Positions 1 through 5,592 of a stretch of 6,046 bases of DNA are shown here, in pieces (position 1 is the first letter of the stretch; the number at the start of each line of letters is the position of its first letter). This DNA comes from CAYFUT01 sp964346395 (GTDB lineage Bacteria; Bacillota; Halanaerobiia; Halobacteroidales; Halobacteroidaceae), in contig CAYFUT010000102.1 of the NCBI GenBank assembly GCA_964346395.1, positions 1 through 6,046 of the forward strand, read 5' to 3'. The notes under the pieces are model-generated. The model made no database searches, was not told the origin of the DNA, and was given only the letters and a program-made list of their open reading frames with translations. Position numbers and translations under genes: made by a program.

Positions 1-33
1 AAAAAATTATATTATAAATAAATTAATACCATG

Positions 34-38
34 AGGAG
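34..38 (+). promoter_or_regulatory. Ribosome binding site that decides the start of the first gene
   Basis: AGGAG lies 7 nt upstream of the ATG at 46. The alternative ATG at 31 has only AT-rich sequence before it and no purine-rich site, so the protein probably lacks the first five residues (MRSDR) of the longest reading frame. Confidence 0.7.
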
Positions 39-45
39 TGATAGA

Positions 46-861
46 ATGACAGGAAAAGATTTTTCCTTAGAAGCAGGATTTGATTATGGTCTTAATGTCT
101 GGGCCAACAACTTTACTTATTTTGCTAAGGTGATGGCTATTTTAGCTATTTTCTGGCTGCCTACTCTCATTTTAGGCGGGTTACCGAGCGGAGATTATAT
201 GCAAGATCCGCAGGCAGTGGAATTCGGTTCAAAAGCTATTATTAGTTTAGCCTTTACGGCTGTTTATAGTCTGCTGATGAATGGTGTTAAAAAGATAGGA
301 TTGAAATTTTATGATGAAGCTGAGGTAAGAATTAAAACTTTATTTTTATCCGGGATTACTTATGGAAAGTTAGTTTTACTTTTTTTATTAATGATTGTCG
401 GAATAACCTTATATACTGCCTTGGGAGCTTTATTTTCGGGAGCTGTGGGAGCAGTAGGCGGAATTTTAGTTTCTGAAGTTGTCGGCTTTGTTGTGGGCGG
501 GCTGTTTGGTATAGTAATTTTGGTGTTGGGAATTCATTTGTTTCTCCGGTTTCTGCTGGGAAGTTATATTTTGATAGACCAGGAGGAGAAAGGAGTCATT
601 GCGGCCTTGAAGACCAGCTTTCAATTAACAGAAGGCAGTACTGTAAAGTTGTTTGCTGTCTTTTTAATTTGGATGGTAATTAGCCTGATTACAGGAACGG
701 TGCCTGTTTTATTGGGGAATAATTTTATGTATGTTGCACTGTCTTTAGTTTCTATTTTTGTAGTGCTGCCCATTATGTATTCTACTTACTGCAGCATCTA
801 CCGGCAGTTACAACCAGGAAGGGAAAAAGCGGAGGATAAATTAGATTTAAGCGAGGAATAA
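46..861 (+). CDS. Polytopic membrane protein of uncertain function (YciC / GDPD-membrane-domain-like)
   Basis: Encodes about 271 residues with roughly six hydrophobic segments (near 25-46, 60-81, 108-130, 150-172, 200-222 and 227-250), so it is an integral membrane protein, with a short acidic C-terminal tail (KAEDKLDLSEE). The stretch SYILIDQEEKGVIAALKTSF followed by LTEG, before the fifth segment, resembles the conserved loop of YciC and of the membrane domain found with some glycerophosphodiester phosphodiesterases. There is no catalytic domain here, so I do not assign a reaction. An in-frame ATG at 31 is possible, but AGGAG at 34-38 sits 7 nt before the ATG at 46 and overlaps the earlier codon's reading frame, so 46 is preferred. 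The gene ends 24 nt before the Bax inhibitor-1 gene, which suggests co-transcription. Family assignment is by eye and weak; the gene itself is well supported. Confidence 0.85.
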   Translation: MTGKDFSLEAGFDYGLNVWANNFTYFAKVMAILAIFWLPTLILGGLPSGDYMQDPQAVEFGSKAIISLAFTAVYSLLMNGVKKIGLKFYDEAEVRIKTLFLSGITYGKLVLLFLLMIVGITLYTALGALFSGAVGAVGGILVSEVVGFVVGGLFGIVILVLGIHLFLRFLLGSYILIDQEEKGVIAALKTSFQLTEGSTVKLFAVFLIWMVISLITGTVPVLLGNNFMYVALSLVSIFVVLPIMYSTYCSIYRQLQPGREKAEDKLDLSEE

Positions 862-885
862 CTATTGTAAAGGAGTTGATAAGGA

Positions 886-1560
886 ATGGATTATGATAAT
901 ACTTCCGCGGGGGATTTAGCTGAACAGAAATTATTTACTAAAGTTTTTGCCTGGATGACTTTAGCGTTAGGGCTGACTGCGGTAGTTAGTATGCTGACAA
1001 TTAGTACGGGGTTAGTAAATTTGATATTGGGCAATGGAATTATCTTTTTCGGATTAGTAATTGGCGAGTTGATTATGGTATTTGTTTTAGCAGGCAAGAT
1101 TGAAAGCATGTCGCCGTCTACAGCTCAGTTAGTTTTCTTTGGCTATGCTGCTTTAAATGGGCTGACATTTTCGGCAATCTTTTTGGCTTATACGAGTACT
1201 TCGATTGTATCCACCTTTGCTGTGACCGCCGGTATTTTTGGATTTATGGCTGTTTACGGCTATAAGACCGACCGAGATTTAACTTCTTTTGGGAGTTTTG
1301 CTTTGATGGGGTTAGTAGGGATTATTATTGCTAGTTTGGTTAATATGTTTTTGCAGAGTACTATGTTATACTGGATTATTACTTACGCCGGAGTAATTAT
1401 TTTTACTGGGTTAGTAGCTTATGATACTCAAAAAATAAAAAGAATGGCTCAGCAGGGTGTTACCGGTGATAAAGTAGCGGTAATGGGTGCCTTAGCGTTA
1501 TACCTTGATTTTATTAATTTATTTATTTATCTGCTCCGGATTTTTGGCAACGAAAAGTAA
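886..1560 (+). CDS. Bax inhibitor-1 family membrane protein (YbhL/YccA-like)
   Basis: Encodes 224 residues, the usual size for bacterial BI-1 family proteins, with about seven hydrophobic segments. Family hallmarks are visible near the C-terminus: the AYDTQKIKRM motif at 178-187 and ALYLDFINLFIYLLRIFG at 204-221. Asp180 and Asp208 lie in these two motifs; in the structurally studied bacterial homologue YetJ a pair of aspartates in matching motifs forms a pH-sensitive latch on a calcium leak pathway. The short N-terminus (MDYDNTSAGDLAEQKLFTKV) followed directly by the first membrane segment is typical of the YbhL branch. AAGGAG near 870-875 precedes the ATG at 886. The gene follows the first membrane protein gene by 24 nt and is followed by a hairpin at 1617-1645, so the two probably form one operon. 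Physiological role in bacteria is not settled; calcium or ion leak and membrane-stress roles are the usual proposals. Confidence 0.92.
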   Translation: MDYDNTSAGDLAEQKLFTKVFAWMTLALGLTAVVSMLTISTGLVNLILGNGIIFFGLVIGELIMVFVLAGKIESMSPSTAQLVFFGYAALNGLTFSAIFLAYTSTSIVSTFAVTAGIFGFMAVYGYKTDRDLTSFGSFALMGLVGIIIASLVNMFLQSTMLYWIITYAGVIIFTGLVAYDTQKIKRMAQQGVTGDKVAVMGALALYLDFINLFIYLLRIFGNEK

Positions 1561-1616
1561 CATGATTGATACAGAGAAAGAAAGCAAGAATTAGAAACAG
1601 AATAAAGGGTTAATTT

Positions 1617-1645
1617 TATCCCCCCCTAAGTATTTTGGGGGGATA
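1617..1645. terminator. C/G-rich hairpin between convergent genes, likely bidirectional terminator
   Basis: TATCCCCCC pairs with GGGGGGATA around an 11-nt loop (CTAAGTATTTT plus a spare C can slide in the C run). It lies between the stop of the BI-1 gene (1560) and the stop of the convergent DUF2892 gene (1653). The downstream tract is AT-rich but not a clean T run on either strand, so termination may be imperfect; the position is the strongest argument. Confidence 0.65.
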
Positions 1646-1652
1646 TATTAAT

Positions 1653-1856
1653 TTAGTGGTCAGTTTTGTCTTCTTTTTGGGAATAAGTAGAAATCCCAAA
1701 CGGTACATATAATCCGCAAAATTCTGTTATTCCGGTTCCTATTAAAACTAATCCTAATAATCCCCACCAACTTTTAAAAAACAAGCCCACAGCAGCAATT
1801 ATTATTCCTAAAATCAAACGAATGGTTTTGTCTGTCTGACCTACATTTTTTTGCAT
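1653..1856 (-). CDS. Small DUF2892 family membrane protein (YgaP-type transmembrane domain)
   Basis: Encodes 67 residues: an N-terminal MQKNVGQTDKTIRLILG block, two hydrophobic segments (about 13-27 and 29-47), then FCGLYVPFGIST at 46-57 and a charged tail. The N-V-G start, the charged TDKTIR linker and the F-C-x-L-Y...G-I-S-T block are the signature of DUF2892 proteins, which occur alone or fused to rhodanese domains. Many members read FCPLY and end GISTC or GINTC; here the proline after Cys47 is Gly and the second cysteine position is Tyr58, so a two-cysteine chemistry is unlikely. On the minus strand AGGAAGGAG (1862-1870) lies just before the ATG at 1856. It is transcribed divergently from copA and shares the 236-bp upstream region with it. 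Function is unknown; a redox or metal-stress role is only suggested by family context and neighbours. Confidence 0.85.
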   Translation of the reverse strand: MQKNVGQTDKTIRLILGIIIAAVGLFFKSWWGLLGLVLIGTGITEFCGLYVPFGISTYSQKEDKTDH

Positions 1857-1938
1857 GTTATCTCCTTCCTTATTATTAGATATTTATTCTAAAGATTAGA
1901 GATTCCTGTCGTAATAGAATATTTTATACCATTTAGGG

Positions 1939-1967
1939 TTGATAATTTTTCTGGGGAGTGGTATTAT
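1939..1967 (+). promoter_or_regulatory. Promoter for copA
   Basis: TTGATA (1939-1944) and TATTAT (1962-1967) are separated by exactly 17 bp, each one base away from sigma-A consensus. The predicted start of transcription is about 1974, leaving a leader of about 118 nt before the copA ATG. The CsoR-type operator begins only a few bases after this start point, so a bound repressor would block initiation or early elongation. Confidence 0.75.
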
Positions 1968-1977
1968 TAAACCAAAG

Positions 1978-2000
1978 ATACCCCTACCCCCTATGGGTAT
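1978..2000. promoter_or_regulatory. CsoR-type copper operator upstream of copA
   Basis: The core at 1985-1999 is TACCCCCTATGGGTA, an inverted repeat TACCC-N5-GGGTA. On the other strand it reads TACCCATAGGGGGTA, very close to the known Firmicutes CsoR operator form (TACCC, five bases with G-rich right side, GGGTA). An overlapping outer repeat ATACCC (1978-1983) and GGGTAT (1995-2000) extends it. It lies at about +4 to +26 of the predicted copA transcript, and a CsoR gene sits downstream of copA in the same window. The match is seen directly; binding is inferred. Confidence 0.85.
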
Positions 2001-2079
2001 TTAATTGAAATGAATAATGTCCATTGAAAAATGATAAATTAGAAATTGCTAAGAGCACTTAATTTAAATAAATAAACAA

Positions 2080-2085
2080 AGGAGG
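2080..2085 (+). promoter_or_regulatory. Ribosome binding site that decides the copA start
   Basis: AGGAGG lies 7 nt before the ATG at 2093. The longest reading frame would begin at a GTG at 2087, but that codon abuts and partly overlaps the Shine-Dalgarno stretch (AAAGGAGGGG), leaving no usable spacing. The protein therefore most likely starts MTEQALTK. Confidence 0.85.
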
Positions 2086-2092
2086 GGTGCAA

Positions 2093-4561
2093 ATGACGGA
2101 ACAAGCTTTAACTAAACAAACGATGAAAATTGAAGGAATGAGTTGTGCTGCCTGTGCCCAGAGTATAGAAGAAGCGTTGGCCCGGGTTAATGGGGTAGAA
2201 GAAGCAGCAGTTAATTTTGCGGCTGAACAGGCAACTGTTAATTATCAGCCGTCAGAAGTAACCAGCGAAGAATTAGTAGAGACAATCAAGAAGACAGGTT
2301 ATGATGTGGAAACAAGACAGACTAAGTTTAAAATTGGGGATATGAGCTGTGCTGCCTGTGCTCAAGGGGTAGAAGAAGCTCTAAACCGAGTTGCGGGGGT
2401 AGCCGAAGCAACGGTCAATTTTGCCGCTGAGCAGGCTAGTATTCAGTACCTACCTGCCTTAATTGAGGAACAGGAACTAGTGGACGTGATTGAGAATACA
2501 GGTTATACAGTAGTAGAACAGGAGACAAAACAGGATAAACTAGATGATAGTCAAGATAAGGTGCAGTTGGCCCGGCAGAAGATGCTTGCCAGCTGGGGAT
2601 TAACACTGCCGATTATTCTGTGGATGATTCCCGAAATGTTTTTCGAAGTTGCCTGGCCGAACCAGATAGTTTATGATTTAGGGATGATCTTGTTAGCAGC
2701 TCCTATTTTATTTATTATCGGCCGAAAGACTTATTATACCGCGTATAAGTCAGTAGCTCACGGCAGTACTAACATGGATGTTTTGATTGCTATGGGTACG
2801 GGAGCTGCCTTTATTACTGGTCCGGCAACTTTCTTTACTCCCTTGGCTAACTTTGCTGGTGTTTCGGGCATGATTATGACTTTTCATTTGACCGGCCGCT
2901 ATATTGAAGAAAAAGCTAAAGGACGAGCTTCAGAAGCAATAAAGAAGTTATTGGCATTAGAAGCTGATACAGCAACTGTAATTCGGGATGAAGAGGAAGT
3001 GGAAATTCCAGTCGATGAAGTTCAGGTGGGCGATGTGATGGTTGTTAAGCCGGGAGAAAAGGTGCCTACCGATGGTGAAATTGTAGCGGGAGAGAGTGCT
3101 CTTGATGAGTCGATGGCCACTGGCGAATCAATGCCGGTAGAAAAGTCAGTTGGGGATGAAGTGATTGGAGCTACCATTAATCAGCGGGGCTTAATTAAAG
3201 TGGAAGCCACTAAAGTAGGCAAGGATACCTTTTTAGCGCAAGTGATAAAGATGGTAGAAGAAGCCCAGGGAACTAAGGTGCCGATTCAAGATTTTGCTGA
3301 TCGAGTAACCAGCATTTTTGTTCCTACGGTATTGGTGATTGCAGCTGGAACTTTATTATTGTGGCTAGTCTTTCCCGGGATTTTTCAGAATGTAGCTCAG
3401 TGGGCTACTGCTTATTTACCCTGGGTGAATCCTGGTTTGGGCCGCGTTACTGCTGCTATTTTTGCGATGATTGCGGTATTAGTAATTGCCTGTCCTTGTG
3501 CGTTAGGCTTGGCTACTCCGACAGCTTTGATGGTCGGTACCGGCATGGGAGCTGAAAACGGGGTACTAATCAGAAAAGGAGAAGCAATTCAGACGCTGAA
3601 GGAAGTGCATACAATAGTCTTTGATAAAACAGGAACAATTACTAAAGGACAGCCGGAAGTAACTGATCTCAAACCAACAGATGATTTTACTGAAGAGAAA
3701 TTATTACAGCTAGCTGCTGCTGTAGAAGCAGGATCTGAGCATCCATTAGGAGAAGCAATAGTGCGGCGGGCTCAGGAACAGGAACTTGCTCTGCAAGAGA
3801 TTGATGAGTTTGAATCGATTACGGGTAAGGGAGTTAAGGCCAAGCTAGAAGGAAGAGAAATATTTGTGGGCAGCAGACGATTAATTGCCGAACATGACCT
3901 AGATCCCGAACCGCTGGAAGAAGATTTAGTTAGCTTAGAAGAAGAAGCTAAGACTGCTATGCTAGTAGCTACGGAAGATGATTTAGCAGGAGTAATTGCT
4001 GTAGCTGATCCGCTGAAAGAAGATTCGAAACAGGCTATCCAGGAACTAAAAGAATTGGGGATTAAGACAGCAATGATTACTGGTGATAATCAACGAACTG
4101 CTCAGGCAATAGCCGAGGAAGTAGGAATTGATCAGGTAGTAGCTGAAGTGTTACCGGATGGGAAAGTAGATGAAGTCAAGAAACTGCAGGATAAATTCGG
4201 GGCGATTGCTATGGTCGGCGATGGAATTAATGATGCTCCTGCCTTAACTCAGGCTAATGTAGGTATAGCAATTGGAACTGGTACCGATATTGCTATTGAA
4301 TCTTCCGATGTGACTTTAGTAAGAGGAGAATTATCCTCGGTAATTACCGCTATTAAGCTGTCGCGGGCTACCTTTAGAAAAATCAAGCAGAATTTATTCT
4401 GGGCTTTTATTTACAATACCATTGCTATTCCAGTTGCTATTTTAGGTCTACTGCACCCTGTAATTGCTGAAGCAGCAATGGCTACCAGCTCTATTAGTGT
4501 AGTTACCAATGCTAACTTGCTGCGGCGGGCCAACATTCAGCCGGACTATAAAAACAGTTGA
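2093..4561 (+). CDS. copA: Cu(I)-exporting P1B-type ATPase with two N-terminal HMA domains
   Basis: Encodes 822 residues and pumps Cu(I) out of the cytoplasm using ATP. In order (numbered from the ATG at 2093): HMA domain 1 with GMSCAAC (Cys18, Cys21); HMA domain 2 with DMSCAAC (Cys86, Cys89); membrane segments near 168-186, 196-212, 229-250 and 253-269; the actuator TGES at 343-346; two more segments with the transport motif CPC at 467-469; the phosphorylation site DKTGT at 511-515; the HP motif at 550-551; TGDN at 663-666; the hinge GDGIND at 709-714; then two final segments with YN (774-775) and MATSS (796-800). CPC with the late YN and MxxSS motifs marks the Cu(I)/Ag(I) subgroup rather than Zn/Cd/Pb pumps. 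The end of the last segment reads VVTNANLLRR, slightly different from the common NALRL. The last codons lie in a short repeat next to an assembly gap. It is preceded by a CsoR-type operator and followed by csoR. Confidence 0.97.
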   Translation: MTEQALTKQTMKIEGMSCAACAQSIEEALARVNGVEEAAVNFAAEQATVNYQPSEVTSEELVETIKKTGYDVETRQTKFKIGDMSCAACAQGVEEALNRVAGVAEATVNFAAEQASIQYLPALIEEQELVDVIENTGYTVVEQETKQDKLDDSQDKVQLARQKMLASWGLTLPIILWMIPEMFFEVAWPNQIVYDLGMILLAAPILFIIGRKTYYTAYKSVAHGSTNMDVLIAMGTGAAFITGPATFFTPLANFAGVSGMIMTFHLTGRYIEEKAKGRASEAIKKLLALEADTATVIRDEEEVEIPVDEVQVGDVMVVKPGEKVPTDGEIVAGESALDESMATGESMPVEKSVGDEVIGATINQRGLIKVEATKVGKDTFLAQVIKMVEEAQGTKVPIQDFADRVTSIFVPTVLVIAAGTLLLWLVFPGIFQNVAQWATAYLPWVNPGLGRVTAAIFAMIAVLVIACPCALGLATPTALMVGTGMGAENGVLIRKGEAIQTLKEVHTIVFDKTGTITKGQPEVTDLKPTDDFTEEKLLQLAAAVEAGSEHPLGEAIVRRAQEQELALQEIDEFESITGKGVKAKLEGREIFVGSRRLIAEHDLDPEPLEEDLVSLEEEAKTAMLVATEDDLAGVIAVADPLKEDSKQAIQELKELGIKTAMITGDNQRTAQAIAEEVGIDQVVAEVLPDGKVDEVKKLQDKFGAIAMVGDGINDAPALTQANVGIAIGTGTDIAIESSDVTLVRGELSSVITAIKLSRATFRKIKQNLFWAFIYNTIAIPVAILGLLHPVIAEAAMATSSISVVTNANLLRRANIQPDYKNS
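2126..2521 (+). repeat. Tandem HMA domains, internal duplication in copA
   Basis: Two adjacent metal-binding domains, starting near codons for MKIEGMSCAAC and FKIGDMSCAAC, align without gaps over about 62 residues. I count about 38 identities by hand, including VNFAAEQ, EEAL and TGY. The nucleotide sequences differ at many third positions (for example the two VNFAAEQ blocks near 2211 and 2413), so the duplication is not very recent. Confidence 0.8.
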
Positions 4562-4573
4562 CAATTAACAGTT
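4553..4573. repeat. Short tandem-like repeat running into the assembly gap
   Basis: AACAGTT at 4553-4559 recurs at 4567-4573 with the unit AACAGTTGACAATT, a 14-bp period; the second copy is cut by the run of N. The copA stop codon TGA (4559-4561) lies inside the first copy. A matching inverted segment TCAACTGT occurs on the far side of the gap at 4713-4720, against ACAGTTGA at 4554-4561. This suggests a repetitive intergenic element that the assembler could not close. Confidence 0.5.
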
Positions 4574-4673
4574 NNNNNNNNNNNNNNNNNNNNNNNNNNN
4601 NNNNNNNNNNNNNNNNNNNNNNNNNNNNNNNNNNNNNNNNNNNNNNNNNNNNNNNNNNNNNNNNNNNNNNNNN
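4574..4673. other. Assembly gap (100 N)
   Basis: Exactly 100 N, the usual placeholder for a scaffold gap of unknown true length. Any copA terminator, csoR promoter or further small gene (for example a copper chaperone) that lies between copA and csoR could be hidden here, so operon statements across this point are provisional. Confidence 0.98.
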
Positions 4674-4674
4674 T

Positions 4675-4689
4675 CTAGGCAAAGCCTAG
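4675..4689. repeat. Perfect palindromic hairpin beside the gap
   Basis: CTAGGC (4675-4680) and GCCTAG (4684-4689) form a perfect 6-bp stem with an AAA loop directly at the right edge of the gap. There is no T run after it, so it is not a convincing terminator on the plus strand. It is more likely part of the repetitive element that caused the gap, or the visible end of a longer structure. Confidence 0.5.
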
Positions 4690-4760
4690 CTGTGATAACC
4701 ATAGAAACCATATCAACTGTAAACTCTTAAATCTAAACTTATTTCTCGGGAGGGATAAAA

Positions 4761-5051
4761 GTGAGCGACCACTCTGGATCGTACAGTGAACAAAAGGAGG
4801 ATCTGCTGGCGCGTTTGAAGCGGATAGAAGGCCAAATCCGCGGACTGCAGCGGATGATTGAAAATGAAAAGTACTGTGTAGATGTATTAACTCAGGTTAA
4901 TGCGGTCAAGGGAGCACTTAATAAAGTGGGAATGTCGGTTTTGGAGTCTCATACCCGCGGCTGTGTCAGCGAAGCAATTCGGGAAGAAGAAGAGGTCGAT
5001 GAAAAAATTGAAGAATTAATGGATGTTATTTCGAAGTTCACTAAAAAATAA
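4761..5051 (+). CDS. csoR: Copper-sensing transcriptional repressor CsoR
   Basis: Encodes 96 residues, an all-helical DUF156 (CsoR/RcnR family) repressor. The copper ligands are Cys39 (in KYCVDVLTQVNAV), His64 and Cys68 (in ESHTRGCV). Their spacing of 25 and 4 matches Mycobacterium tuberculosis CsoR (Cys36, His61, Cys65), and the second-shell residues Tyr38 and Glu84 are also in the matching places. This Cys-His-Cys pattern points to Cu(I), not the Ni/Co (RcnR) or formaldehyde (FrmR) branches. The N-terminal helix carries the basic RLKRIEGQIRGLQRM DNA-binding face. The start is GTG at 4761, with GGGAGG at 4748-4753 placed 7 nt before it. It lies downstream of copA, with a terminator at 5112-5152 after it. 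No CsoR-type operator is visible in the 87 bases before it, so it is either read from copA or has a promoter hidden in the gap. Confidence 0.95.
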   Translation: MSDHSGSYSEQKEDLLARLKRIEGQIRGLQRMIENEKYCVDVLTQVNAVKGALNKVGMSVLESHTRGCVSEAIREEEEVDEKIEELMDVISKFTKK

Positions 5052-5111
5052 AATGAGTTTGCTGCTGCTATTTCAAAAGCTGGACCTTATGAAGTAGTAT
5101 AATGACTGAGA

Positions 5112-5152
5112 TTCCGGGCTGCCTGAACAGTTGGCCCGGAAAAATATTTTTT
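5112..5152 (+). terminator. Intrinsic terminator after csoR
   Basis: TTCCGGGC (5112-5119) pairs perfectly with GCCCGGAA (5134-5141) around a 14-nt loop and is followed by AAATATTTTTT. It lies 60 nt after the csoR stop and just before the abrB promoter, so it separates the copper genes from abrB. Confidence 0.8.
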
Positions 5153-5156
5153 AAAT

Positions 5157-5185
5157 TTGACATAAGTTGGTATGAGTAATATAAT
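5157..5185 (+). promoter_or_regulatory. Consensus sigma-A promoter for the abrB-like gene
   Basis: TTGACA (5157-5162), a 17-bp spacer and TATAAT (5180-5185) match the consensus at every position. Transcription should start near 5192, giving a leader of about 51 nt. Such a strong promoter is expected to be on by default, so control probably comes from a repressor site downstream. Confidence 0.88.
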
Positions 5186-5200
5186 GTATGTGTAATAAAA

Positions 5201-5217
5201 AGTCGAAAAATATCGAA
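5201..5217 (+). promoter_or_regulatory. Putative pair of Spo0A boxes in the abrB leader
   Basis: AGTCGAA (5201-5207) and TATCGAA (5211-5217) each differ from the Spo0A box TGTCGAA by one base and are placed 10 bp apart, one helical turn. They fall at about +10 to +26 of the predicted transcript. In Bacillus subtilis, Spo0A represses abrB through tandem boxes just downstream of its start points. The match is seen in the sequence; Spo0A binding here is inferred, and the second box lacks the usual G at position 2. Confidence 0.5.
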
Positions 5218-5242
5218 TTAAGTATTTAAGGGGGAGCTAAGC

Positions 5243-5491
5243 ATGAAATCTACAGGTATGGTCAGAAAAGTTGATGAACTAGGTCGAATCGTACTTCCAA
5301 TTGAATTAAGAAGAACATTAAATATTGATACTAAAGATCCGGTAGAGATTTATGTTGATGAAGAAGAAATTATTTTGAAAAAATATGAGCCGGCTTGTGT
5401 CTTCTGCGGAGAAGCAGAGAATACGCAGGAATTTAAAGGAAAATTAATTTGTTCTAACTGTTTGGAAAAAATGGAAGGCGATTCAGCTTAA
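5243..5491 (+). CDS. abrB: AbrB-family transition-state regulator with C-terminal four-cysteine knuckle
   Basis: Encodes 82 residues. Residues 1-48 (MKSTGMVRKVDELGRIVLPI, then ELRRTLNI and IYVDEEEIILKKY) form the swapped-hairpin AbrB/MazE/SpoVT DNA-binding domain and are nearly the same as Bacillus subtilis AbrB. The C-terminal part is different: Cys52-x2-Cys55 and Cys70-x2-Cys73 form a probable zinc knuckle, a form common in clostridia and relatives, in place of the Bacillus oligomerisation domain. The protein should act as a dimer or higher oligomer that represses post-exponential genes during growth. GGGGGAG (5230-5236) lies 6 nt before the ATG at 5243. The gene is a single-gene unit, with its own consensus promoter and terminator; two TAA codons follow in frame. 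The symbol is given by homology; the relatives Abh and SpoVT are less likely because of length and the N-terminal match. Confidence 0.9.
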   Translation: MKSTGMVRKVDELGRIVLPIELRRTLNIDTKDPVEIYVDEEEIILKKYEPACVFCGEAENTQEFKGKLICSNCLEKMEGDSA

Positions 5492-5511
5492 TAAAACTTA
5501 TGTAAGTAGCT

Positions 5512-5553
5512 AAAGGACGGTAAATGATTAAATTCATTTGCTGTCCTTTTTTT
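5512..5553 (+). terminator. Strong intrinsic terminator after abrB
   Basis: A 15-bp stem (5512-5526 with 5535-5549, two G-U type pairs) closes an 8-nt loop ATTAAATT and runs into seven T residues (5547-5553). It starts 20 nt after the stop codon. Confidence 0.93.
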
Positions 5554-5592
5554 AATTGAGAATTATTATTTTAATTGGTGAGAGCAAAAAAT

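Noticed and set aside
13..18. TATAAA as a -10 box for the first operon
   Set aside because: Any -35 box would lie outside the window and the whole stretch is AT-rich, so the match has little weight.
891..1109. 72-codon minus-strand reading frame
   Set aside because: It lies wholly inside the BI-1 gene on the opposite strand, has no recognisable domain, and the BI-1 frame carries clear family motifs.
1916..1945. Minus-strand promoter for the DUF2892 gene (TTATCA and TATTCT, 18-bp spacing)
   Set aside because: Both boxes are weak matches in AT-rich DNA and other -10 candidates such as TATAAA nearby fit as well, so no single promoter can be supported.
2010..2027. Possible leader peptide (ATG AAT AAT GTC CAT TGA) between the operator and copA
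   Set aside because: No Shine-Dalgarno sequence before it, only five codons, and no attenuator hairpin between it and copA.
3361..3555. 64-codon plus-strand reading frame
   Set aside because: It is an out-of-frame shadow within copA across the CPC region, with no ribosome binding site and no family features.
5053..5097. Short reading frame MSLLLLFQKLDLMK after csoR
   Set aside because: No ribosome binding site, 14 codons, ends before the terminator and shows no recognisable signature.
5098..5103. TATAAT between csoR and the terminator
   Set aside because: No -35 element at a suitable distance and no extended -10 TG; the far better promoter for abrB lies downstream at 5157-5185.
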